Assembly (NCBI RefSeq): GCF_900156415.1
Contig: NZ_FTNM01000002.1
Location: 620,001-684,000 of the forward strand
Source: Pontibacter lucknowensis
GTDB lineage: Bacteria; Bacteroidota; Bacteroidia; Cytophagales; Hymenobacteraceae
DNA: 64,000 bases
Reading direction: 5' to 3'
The notes below the pieces were generated by a model. It made no database searches. It had not been told where the DNA came from and saw only the letters and a program-made list of their open reading frames with translations. Each line of letters opens with the position of its first letter. Within the stretch, counting starts at the first letter, position 1. Of the stretch, positions 19,628-26,580 are shown in pieces. The translations under genes were made by a program, and so were the position numbers.

Positions 19628-20344
19628 CTATTTGGGCTTGGAACAGCAGCTCATTTCGGTGGTATGCTGTTCTGTCTGCACCACTTTAGGGCTGAGGTAA
19701 GGTATACCGAGGCCTAGTCCCCGTACAATGAACAGCACAGCCAGTGCCATGCCCACGTAAGGGACGGCCCTGTTAAACATGCCTCGCACTTTCAGGCTGA
19801 TCAGTTTGCCGGAAAGTGAGACAATATACATAAGAGGGAAAGTGCCCAGTCCGAAAAGCGCCATGTAGAGCATGGCACCGCCTATACCCGGGGCGCTGAT
19901 GGCACCTGCCAGGGCAATGTAAACGAATCCGCAGGGAAGCAGACCGTTGAGCATACCTACTATGAAAAGTGAGCCCAGTGAGTTTTTCTGAAAGTAGTAG
20001 CCAAGCTTCTTGCGAACCCAGCCCATCACTTTGTCTGTGCCCAGTACATTGGATGCCTTACCTTTAAGAGCTGCCGGCAGCACCAGCAGCAACAGGATCA
20101 AAACACCCGATACAATCGAAACTGTTTGTTGCAGGCCCGCCATCTCAAGTGACTGACCAAAGGCGCCTGCGATTGCGCCCAACGATGCGTATGTGACGAT
20201 GCGACCACCATTGTACAGGAGCCGACCGGCGTAGTAACGCCAGCCGGAACTCCCGACAAATGGTAGCGCCATTGCTATAGGGCCGCACATCCCGACACAA
20301 TGGAAACTGCCTAATAAACCAAATAGAAATCCTGCCCAGATCAT
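19628..20344 (-). CDS. sulfite exporter TauE/SafE family protein (cytochrome oxidase-linked)
   Basis: This inner-membrane protein of 238 residues has about six helices. It opens with MIWAGFLFGLLGSFHCVGMCGPIAMALPF, the HCxGMCGP signature of the DsbD_2/COG2836 group often encoded beside cbb3 oxidases. It repeats the motif as GLLPCGFVYIALAGA. The C-terminus ends in SCCSKPK, a possible metal-binding tail. Members of this group are linked to copper handling and cbb3 assembly; the transported species is not proven. It sits 4 bp behind ccoH and is the last gene of ccoG-ccoH-safE. Confidence 0.82.
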   Translation of the reverse strand: MIWAGFLFGLLGSFHCVGMCGPIAMALPFVGSSGWRYYAGRLLYNGGRIVTYASLGAIAGAFGQSLEMAGLQQTVSIVSGVLILLLLVLPAALKGKASNVLGTDKVMGWVRKKLGYYFQKNSLGSLFIVGMLNGLLPCGFVYIALAGAISAPGIGGAMLYMALFGLGTFPLMYIVSLSGKLISLKVRGMFNRAVPYVGMALAVLFIVRGLGLGIPYLSPKVVQTEQHTTEMSCCSKPK

Positions 20345-20348
20345 GGCC

Positions 20349-20810
20349 TTACTTTATTTGGATGGTTTTTTCTGAATAGTATGCTTCTTCTCCGTCGCTG
20401 AAGTTCACGCGAACTTTCCAGAGACCTTTTTCAAGGTCTCCTACTTCTATGAGTTGGCTCAAGTCGCGACCCAACTGCAGTGGCATTTGCTGGTCCAGCT
20501 TATCGTCTGACGGGCGGAAAAGTGTCACCATACCAGTTAACTTTTTGTCGCTGTAAGTGGCGGGTACCTGCAATAGGATGGTTTGGCCCTCCTCCTTGTA
20601 AGTTAGCATTACATCGCCGAGCGCCTGTGTGCGGCGCACACGGTCGATCTGATCCTGGTATGCGATCTCCTGTGCGTAGTAGTCCTTACTCACCAGGTCC
20701 ACATCCTGGTTCATGGCCTGTATCACAAAGTAGACAATGTAACCCATGAAGGATACCAGGCCGATAACGATGGCATAAGGCCAGAAAGTGAATTTTTTAT
20801 CTTTAGTCAT
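20349..20810 (-). CDS. ccoH: FixH/CcoH family cbb3 oxidase assembly protein
   Basis: This 153-residue protein has one N-terminal membrane helix (FWPYAIVIGLVSFMGYIVYFVIQAM) and a periplasmic domain. The family block DLVSKDYYAQEIAYQDQIDRVRRTQAL follows the helix, and the rest is a beta-rich domain ending in GLWKVRVNFSDGEEAYYSEKTIQI. CcoH/FixH is needed for stable assembly of cbb3 oxidase. It lies 41 bp behind ccoG and 4 bp before the SafE-type gene. Confidence 0.88.
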   Translation of the reverse strand: MTKDKKFTFWPYAIVIGLVSFMGYIVYFVIQAMNQDVDLVSKDYYAQEIAYQDQIDRVRRTQALGDVMLTYKEEGQTILLQVPATYSDKKLTGMVTLFRPSDDKLDQQMPLQLGRDLSQLIEVGDLEKGLWKVRVNFSDGEEAYYSEKTIQIK

Positions 20811-20851
20811 GATGATTGCGCTTGAATAGTTGCTTTGTAATGAAGCGATAA

Positions 20852-22258
20852 TTATTTGGCAGGTGCTAGGAACTTGGTGTCCTGTGTGGTGATCAGCTCA
20901 CCTTCATGGTACACCCCGATCTCAATTTTGGCATTCATGCCGGTCAGTTGGTTCTGCGGGATCTCAGCGAAGAACACCCCATCGGCTTTGCCCTGTGCTG
21001 GCAGCACCAGTTCACTGCCTACCATCTTGATCGTGCCGTCAGTGTTGTGCAGCTTGAGCGTCAGCGGCATCTCGAAATTGGTCTTATTGATCACCGAGAT
21101 GTTGTAGAGGTTCTTCACTGTTCCCTGCTCTGTTTTCTGGTAAAGCTGACCTGGCGTGCGGAGGATAGTGGCCTCAGCGGCGTCGCGGGTGAGCAGAAGT
21201 GATGTAAGCGCAACCAGCAGAAGCAGCAGCACAGCACTGTAGCCCATCACCCTCGGTGTGAAGAGTTTCCACTGACGCCCTTCCGAAATAGCCTCTTCTG
21301 AGTCGTATCGGATCAGACCTTCCGGCTTGTCGATCATGCGCATGATGTCGTTGCAGGCGTCGATGCAGGCAGTACAGTTGATACATTCCAGCTGTTGTGC
21401 TCCGTTACGGATGTCTATACCTGTCGGGCATACCTGTACGCACTGGTGACAGTCGATGCAGTCGCCCTCGGTACGTTCCTGCCCTTTGCGCAGCTTGCCT
21501 CGAGGCTCTCCACGGCCATAGTCATAAGCTACTGTCAGGCTTTTCTTGTCAAGCATCACACCTTGCAGGCGGCCGTATGGACAAACGATCGTACATACTT
21601 GCTCCCGGAAATAGGCAAACACCCAGTAAAATACACCTGTAAAGGCGACCATGGAGCCGAAGTCCGCCAGGTGATTAGCCGGACTATCAGTAACGATCTC
21701 TTTAAGAGCATCTATCCCGATGATATAAGCCAGAAAGGTATTGGCTATGATAAAGGAGATAAATAGGAAAACAGCAGTCTTAGCCCCTTTCTTCAGGATC
21801 TTCTCCGTGTTCCAGGGCATCTTATTCAGTGCCCGTTGTTTGGTGTAGTCCCCCTCTATCAGGTACTCGATACGGCGGAAAACCATTTCGAGGAAGATCG
21901 TTTGCGGACATACCCAGCCACAGAACAGCCTGCCATAGACTACTGTGAAGAGGATAATAAAGACCACTAGTGCCAGGAAGGCCAATACCAGGATAAAGAA
22001 ATCCTGAGGCCAGAAGAGGATGCCGAAGATCACAAACTTGCGCTCTACGATGTTGAGCATCAGCAGCGGCAGCCCGTTGATCTTAATGAAAGGCCCTGCA
22101 AACAGAAAAGCCAGCAAGCCGTAGCTTACCCATTTTCTGTAGTCGTAGAGTTTGCCTTTGGGTTTTTTAGGGTAAACCCATACCCTTTTACCATGCTCGT
22201 CTACTGTCGAGATATGGTCCCGGAATTCCTCCGGTGCGGTGTGCAATTTAGTTGCCAT
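20852..22258 (-). CDS. ccoG: cbb3 oxidase accessory protein CcoG (FixG), 4Fe-4S membrane protein
   Basis: This 468-residue membrane iron-sulfur protein is involved in copper reduction and delivery during cbb3 oxidase assembly. It has N-terminal helices, the GRLFCGWVCPQTIFLEMVFRRIEYLIEG block and the VCTIVCPYGRLQGVMLD motif. A double 4Fe-4S ferredoxin domain (CIDCHQCVQVCPTGI and CINCTACIDACNDIM) precedes a last helix (AVLLLLLVALTSLLLTR) and a C-terminal Ig-like domain (IG_FixG). It heads the ccoG-ccoH-safE unit and has a tandem Crp/Fnr-like promoter about 90-150 bp upstream of its ATG. Confidence 0.94.
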   Translation of the reverse strand: MATKLHTAPEEFRDHISTVDEHGKRVWVYPKKPKGKLYDYRKWVSYGLLAFLFAGPFIKINGLPLLMLNIVERKFVIFGILFWPQDFFILVLAFLALVVFIILFTVVYGRLFCGWVCPQTIFLEMVFRRIEYLIEGDYTKQRALNKMPWNTEKILKKGAKTAVFLFISFIIANTFLAYIIGIDALKEIVTDSPANHLADFGSMVAFTGVFYWVFAYFREQVCTIVCPYGRLQGVMLDKKSLTVAYDYGRGEPRGKLRKGQERTEGDCIDCHQCVQVCPTGIDIRNGAQQLECINCTACIDACNDIMRMIDKPEGLIRYDSEEAISEGRQWKLFTPRVMGYSAVLLLLLVALTSLLLTRDAAEATILRTPGQLYQKTEQGTVKNLYNISVINKTNFEMPLTLKLHNTDGTIKMVGSELVLPAQGKADGVFFAEIPQNQLTGMNAKIEIGVYHEGELITTQDTKFLAPAK

Positions 22259-22345
22259 GGCAGTTTAATTTGTGCGGATATTAATCCTGCCTGTTATTAA
22301 ATATTATGGTAGCCAGTAGCGGCCTTGTGCTGCTCTTTGCTGATA

Positions 22346-22410
22346 CAAAATTCAGAATTCGCGCCCTGGTAAAAGATGACCAAAGTCATTCTTCCAGGTG
22401 ATTGTCATCA
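22346..22410 (-). promoter_or_regulatory. Crp/Fnr-type tandem promoter of ccoG
   Basis: Reverse strand. Two perfect TGA-N6-TCA boxes at 22377-22388 and 22399-22410 are separated by 10 nt. A GAATTTTG element (22353-22346, one mismatch to TAnnTTTG) lies 23 nt downstream of the proximal box. The block is nearly identical to the one upstream of ccoN, which supports a shared regulatory function. Confidence 0.85.
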
Positions 22411-22417
22411 GTAATAT

Positions 22418-22457
22418 CCAAAACACGAAAGGCAGACACTCTTTCGAATGCCTGCCT
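22418..22457 (-). terminator. intrinsic terminator after ccoP
   Basis: On the reverse strand, a 12-bp stem (two G-U pairs) is closed by a GAAA tetraloop and followed by a T-rich tail. The stem lies 22430-22457, just past the ccoP stop at 22479. Confidence 0.85.
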
Positions 22458-22478
22458 TCATGAAGGTTGGTTGTTGAT

Positions 22479-23675
22479 TTATTCTTTCTCGCCCTGGGCC
22501 TCTTTGGCGTTAGGCGGGTTGGTGCCCTGCAGTGACAAGATGTAGCTACTTACTTCCAGCATCTGGTCTTTGGTCAGTTTACCCTGCCAAGGAACCATGC
22601 CCTTGCTTGGTACACCGAACTTAACCGTCTTAAAGATGTCGTTCACATCGCCTCCGTGAAGCCAATACTCGTCCGTCAGGTTAGGACCTACCGTACCTTC
22701 ACCGGCCTGGCCATGGCACGCTGCGCAATTCTGGATGTAGAGTGACTTACCAGACTCAAGGGCAGCCGCGTCAGTCAGCACTTCGTAGTTGGTTACCGCA
22801 TTCGGGTCTTCCACGTTCTGAGCGGCAATCAGAGCTGCCTGTTGCATCTCCATTTCATACTCCTCTGCCTGCAGCGCACCTGTGCGGAACACATGGTAGT
22901 GCAGCATATAGCCCACTGCAAACACGATGGTCACATAGAACATATACTTCCACCATGGTGGCAGGTCGTTGTCGTACTCCTGTATACCATCGAAATCGTG
23001 GTTAGAGTGAATCTCGTCTTTTGCCTTTCCTGTCATTACGGTGGCATCACCGCTTAGCAGAGCATATACACGTCCTGAGAAAGTAGCCTGAAATTCTTCA
23101 TCCTTCAGCGAGTCGCCCATCATCGGTACGATTACGCGGAAAAGCATTACCAGTACCACGACGATCAGCAGGATGATCAGGCCAACCAGGCCATAGATGA
23201 AGTGCACGATCGGTGGCAAATCCATAAAGGCGACGTCCTGTGGTGCAGCCGGCGTATCAGCTTTAACTGTTGTTGTAGCTGCCGTTTCTTCAGCCTGGGC
23301 AGGTGCAGCGGCGCTTGCCTCTTTTATGTAGGCAATTACGTGGTTGATGTCATCTTCAGAGAGAGAACCTTCGAAAGCCGGCATCGGCATTTTTTTGAAC
23401 TTCTCATAAACGGCCACCGCATCCGCATCACCTGACTGGATTAACTCCTGCGAGTTGCTGATGAACTTGTGCAGCCATTCATCCCCGCGGCGCTCGTGTA
23501 CGTCTTTCAGGGCTGGTCCTACTACGTCGGCATCCATGCTGTGGCAGGCGGCGCAGTTGCCTTCAAATATTTTCTTGCCCTGCACTGCATCCTGTGCGAA
23601 TGCCGCAGCACCCGTCATCAGAACAAAGCCGGCCGCCAGGGCCAGTTGTTTCAGTTTATTCATGGGAGATTTCAT
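22479..23675 (-). CDS. ccoP: cbb3 oxidase subunit III (CcoP) with N-terminal cytochrome c domain
   Basis: This 398-residue diheme membrane cytochrome feeds electrons to the cbb3 oxidase. A signal peptide is followed by a periplasmic cytochrome c domain with CAACH at 41-45, then an Ala-rich linker and a membrane helix (IYGLVGLIILLIVVVLVMLF). A CcoP-type segment DLPPWWKYMFYVTIVFAVGYMLHYHVF follows, then a second cytochrome c domain with CAACH at 317-321. Usual CcoP proteins have both hemes after the membrane part; here one heme domain is at each end. ATG 23675 overlaps the ccoQ stop in an ATGA, which supports this start over Met5. A terminator follows. Confidence 0.9.
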   Translation of the reverse strand: MKSPMNKLKQLALAAGFVLMTGAAAFAQDAVQGKKIFEGNCAACHSMDADVVGPALKDVHERRGDEWLHKFISNSQELIQSGDADAVAVYEKFKKMPMPAFEGSLSEDDINHVIAYIKEASAAAPAQAEETAATTTVKADTPAAPQDVAFMDLPPIVHFIYGLVGLIILLIVVVLVMLFRVIVPMMGDSLKDEEFQATFSGRVYALLSGDATVMTGKAKDEIHSNHDFDGIQEYDNDLPPWWKYMFYVTIVFAVGYMLHYHVFRTGALQAEEYEMEMQQAALIAAQNVEDPNAVTNYEVLTDAAALESGKSLYIQNCAACHGQAGEGTVGPNLTDEYWLHGGDVNDIFKTVKFGVPSKGMVPWQGKLTKDQMLEVSSYILSLQGTNPPNAKEAQGEKE

Positions 23676-23866
23676 TGTCTGTTCCCTCCTATTGTTTGGT
23701 CTTGGTCCTCATCTGCGCAGGCAAAGCTGCTCATGCTGCTCACATACTTCTTGTCCATCAGGGCCACATACACCAGCAGACCCAGGAAGAACACGAAGAA
23801 AATAGTAAATGAAATGAGCGGGTATATTTCAATGCCATCTATGGCTTGTAACACGTTCTTGTACAT
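23672..23866 (-). CDS. ccoQ: CcoQ-like small subunit of cbb3 oxidase
   Basis: This 64-residue protein has one membrane helix (LISFTIFFVFFLGLLVYVALM) followed by a short polar tail. Size, topology and position between ccoNO and ccoP match CcoQ/FixQ, a small stabilising subunit. Sequence identity to the family is hard to judge at this length. Its stop overlaps the ccoP start (ATGA), indicating translational coupling. Confidence 0.8.
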   Translation of the reverse strand: MYKNVLQAIDGIEIYPLISFTIFFVFFLGLLVYVALMDKKYVSSMSSFACADEDQDQTIGGNRQ

Positions 23867-23887
23867 TGTCTTAGAGTTTTTGACTTG

Positions 23888-23943
23888 AGACTTAGTGACG
23901 CTGGACCAGAGTGTAGCCTCCGATGTCCTTTGTCACTAAGTCT
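23888..23943 (-). repeat. intercistronic inverted repeat between ccoNO and ccoQ
   Basis: AGACTTAGTGAC (23888-23899) pairs perfectly with GTCACTAAGTCT (23932-23943). The pairing continues outward with a few mismatches. It lies in the 90-bp gap of the ccoNO-ccoQ-ccoP unit and may act as an mRNA processing or stability element. Confidence 0.7.
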
Positions 23944-23956
23944 TTTGTCAGGTTTA

Positions 23957-26143
23957 CTATTCTTCTACTTCTTCAGCTTTCACCTTGATGTCGGTACCCA
24001 AACGCTGCAGGTAGGCGATCATGGCGACGATCTCGCTTTCAGGGCGCACTTCCAGGCCTTCTTTGGCCAGGTCGGCGGTGATTTCACGTGCCTGCTTCAT
24101 CAGCTCCTGGTTCGCATTGGCGATGTATTCGTCCTCGTAAGGCACACCCAGCTGTTTCAGCACTTTCAGTTTCGCCTCAGTTGTGGTCAGGTCAACGTCC
24201 TGCTCAAACAACCATGGGTAAGCTGGCATGATAGAGCCCGGTGACATGGATGTTGGGTCGAGCATGTGGTGGTAGTGCCAGCTGTGCGGGTACTTACCGC
24301 CTACTCTGTGAAGATCCGGACCGGTACGCTTAGAACCCCACAGGAAGTTGTGGTCATACACGAACTCACCTGCTTTAGAGTACTCGCCGTAACGCTCTGT
24401 CTCCGATCTGAACGGACGGACCATTTGCGTATGGCAGTTCACACAGCCCTCTTTGATGTACAGGTCACGTCCCTGTAGCTCCAGCGAGGTATAAGGCTTC
24501 ACGCTGGCGATAGTTGGCACGTTTGATTTGATCACGAAGGCAGGAATAAATTCTACCAGACCGCCAATCAGGATGGCTACAGTAGCCCAAACTGCCATTT
24601 GCATCGGGCGCTTTTCGATCCAGCTGTGCCAGTGACCGGCATTGTGGCTTACTTCTTTCACAACCGGAGGAGCGATAGCCGCTTCGTTAGCTTCTAATGC
24701 ACCAGACTTCGCTGTCTTATACAAGTTGTAGATCATCAGGAATACACCGCTCAGGTATAGCACGCCACCAATACCACGCAGGTAGTACATCGGCACGATC
24801 TGCAGCACCGTTTCCAGGAAGTTAGAGTACTGTAGTGTACCTTCTGCTGTGAACTGTTTCCACATCAAACCTTGAGTGAAACCTGCCCAGTACATAGGTA
24901 TAGCGTAGAATAGGATACCCAGTGTACCTAACCAGAAGTGCGTATTGGCTAGTTTCTTAGAGTGTAGTTGTGTCTTGTACAAGCGTGGGAACAACCAGTA
25001 CAGCATCGCAAATGTCAGGAAGCCATTCCAGCCAAGGGCACCCACGTGCACGTGTGCAACGATCCAGTCGGTGAAGTGCGCGATGGCGTTCACGTTCTTC
25101 AGCGACAGCATCGGACCTTCGAAAGTAGCCATACCATAAGCGGTGATCGCCACTACCATGAATTTCAGTACCGGCTCCTCACGAACCTTGTCCCAGGCGC
25201 CACGCAGCGTCAGAAGACCGTTGATCATACCACCCCAGCTTGGAGCGATCAGCATGACAGAGAACACAACACCCAGTGATTGTGCCCAGTCAGGCAGTGA
25301 GGTATACAGCAAGTGGTGCGGTCCAGCCCAGATGTAGATGAAGATCAGCGACCAGAAGTGAATAATGGAAAGTCTGTATGAGTATACCGGACGGTTAGCG
25401 GCCTTTGGCAGGAAGTAGTACATCAGGCCCAGGAACGGCGTTGTCAGGAAGAACGCAACCGCATTGTGGCCATACCACCACTGCACCAGCGCATCCTGCA
25501 CCCCGGCGTAGCCCGAGTAGCTTTTCCAGAAGGTAACAGGCAGCTCATAAGAGTTTACAATGTGCAGCACCGCTACGGTCAGGAAGGTGGCAATATAGAA
25601 CCAGATAGCCACATACATGTGCTTCTCACGACGCTTGGCAATAGTACCGAACATGTTCCAGCCAAATACCACCCATACCAGTGTAATAGCGATGTCGATT
25701 GGCCACTCCAGCTCAGCATACTCTTTCGAGGTCGTAATACCCAGCGGAAGCGTGATAAGCGCCGCCACAATGATCAGCTGCCAGCCCCAGAAATTTAGTT
25801 TGCTGAGTTTGTCGCTGTACATGCGCGACTTGCAGAGGCGCTGGAGTGAGTAATACACACCCATAAAGATGGCGTTACCCACGAAGGCAAAGATCACCGC
25901 ATTGGTGTGCAGTGGCCTGATACGGCCGAATGTTGTGTACTGGTTACCCATGTTCACATCTGGGTTGGCGAGCTGGAACGCGATCAGCGTACCGATAATC
26001 ATACCGGCTACGCCCCAGAATACGGTAGCGATACCAAAGTCGCGAACGATCTTGTTGTCGTAGAAAAAGGATTCGATCCCCCCTGTATCCTGACCTACCC
26101 GTTTCGGGTTCGGCTCTAAGACAGTTGCTACATTAGTTGACAT
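23957..26143 (-). CDS. ccoNO: fused cbb3 cytochrome c oxidase subunits I and II (CcoN-CcoO)
   Basis: This is the catalytic core of the high-affinity cbb3 terminal oxidase in one 728-residue chain. Residues ~20-490 form the heme-copper oxidase CcoN part, with the usual histidine-bearing blocks (QYTTFGRIRPLHTNAVIFAF, WYGHNAVAFFLTTPFLG, WAGPHHLLYTSLPDW, FTDWIVAHVHVGALGWNG). After a linker (about 490-520), the CcoO part has one membrane helix (MAVWATVAILIGGLVEFIPAFVI) and a heme c site CVNCH at 567-571, followed by MVRPFRSETERYGEYS and GPDLHRVGGKY. The fusion is known in Bacteroidota. It leads ccoNO-ccoQ-ccoP under its own tandem Crp/Fnr-like promoter. Confidence 0.95.
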   Translation of the reverse strand: MSTNVATVLEPNPKRVGQDTGGIESFFYDNKIVRDFGIATVFWGVAGMIIGTLIAFQLANPDVNMGNQYTTFGRIRPLHTNAVIFAFVGNAIFMGVYYSLQRLCKSRMYSDKLSKLNFWGWQLIIVAALITLPLGITTSKEYAELEWPIDIAITLVWVVFGWNMFGTIAKRREKHMYVAIWFYIATFLTVAVLHIVNSYELPVTFWKSYSGYAGVQDALVQWWYGHNAVAFFLTTPFLGLMYYFLPKAANRPVYSYRLSIIHFWSLIFIYIWAGPHHLLYTSLPDWAQSLGVVFSVMLIAPSWGGMINGLLTLRGAWDKVREEPVLKFMVVAITAYGMATFEGPMLSLKNVNAIAHFTDWIVAHVHVGALGWNGFLTFAMLYWLFPRLYKTQLHSKKLANTHFWLGTLGILFYAIPMYWAGFTQGLMWKQFTAEGTLQYSNFLETVLQIVPMYYLRGIGGVLYLSGVFLMIYNLYKTAKSGALEANEAAIAPPVVKEVSHNAGHWHSWIEKRPMQMAVWATVAILIGGLVEFIPAFVIKSNVPTIASVKPYTSLELQGRDLYIKEGCVNCHTQMVRPFRSETERYGEYSKAGEFVYDHNFLWGSKRTGPDLHRVGGKYPHSWHYHHMLDPTSMSPGSIMPAYPWLFEQDVDLTTTEAKLKVLKQLGVPYEDEYIANANQELMKQAREITADLAKEGLEVRPESEIVAMIAYLQRLGTDIKVKAEEVEE

Positions 26144-26208
26144 GTGCGGTGTCCTCCATTGGTTAAGGTGTGTTGTGAAATACTGTTTGTTTGCTTGTTA
26201 ATCATGTG

Positions 26209-26273
26209 CAAAATTGAGAATTCGGCCTCTCCGAAAAGATGACCAAAGTCATTCTTCGAGGTGATTGTCATCA
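26209..26273 (-). promoter_or_regulatory. Crp/Fnr-type tandem promoter of ccoNO
   Basis: Reverse strand. Perfect TGA-N6-TCA boxes at 26240-26251 and 26262-26273 have a 10-nt spacer. CAATTTTG (26216-26209, one mismatch to TAnnTTTG) lies 23 nt downstream of the proximal box. It is about 95 percent identical to the ccoG block across both boxes. Confidence 0.85.
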
Positions 26274-26287
26274 GTAATCGAGGTGAC

Positions 26288-26473
26288 TTATGACTGCTTC
26301 TGGCTTGGTTTTTCGGTTTTTGGCACGCCGTTGAACTCGTTTTCGAATAGCATGCGAACAGCTGGGGTATAGTCGTCGTCGTACTGTCCGGAGCGAACTG
26401 CCCACAGGAAAGCGGCCAGGAAACCGGCTGCTACAAGCACACTGACAGCGATAAGAACAAATATGATATACAT
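26288..26473 (-). CDS. ccoS: cbb3-type oxidase assembly protein CcoS
   Basis: This 61-residue protein has an N-terminal membrane helix (IIFVLIAVSVLVAAGFLAAFLWAV) followed by SGQYDDDYTPAVRMLFEN, the typical CcoS block. CcoS is needed to insert heme and copper into cbb3 oxidase. It lies 107 bp behind ccoI, with an inverted repeat in the gap, and in front of the ccoNO promoter. Confidence 0.92.
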   Translation of the reverse strand: MYIIFVLIAVSVLVAAGFLAAFLWAVRSGQYDDDYTPAVRMLFENEFNGVPKTEKPSQKQS

Positions 26474-26483
26474 GGGAGTATGA

Positions 26484-26580
26484 GATTTAGTGAGTTAGCG
26501 AGTTGGTGAATGAGTGATTGAGTGAGTTAGTGAATGTTTATACCTGAGAATATTAATCATTCACTCAATCACTCAATTAT
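26484..26580 (-). repeat. low-complexity TGAGT/TTAGT tract with inverted repeat
   Basis: Between ccoI and ccoS lies a string of TGAGTGA/GTTAGTGAATG units. GAGTGATTGAGTGA (26512-26525) recurs inverted at 26561-26574. The transcript could fold into a 14-bp stem with a 35-nt loop. No U-run follows. Confidence 0.65.
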
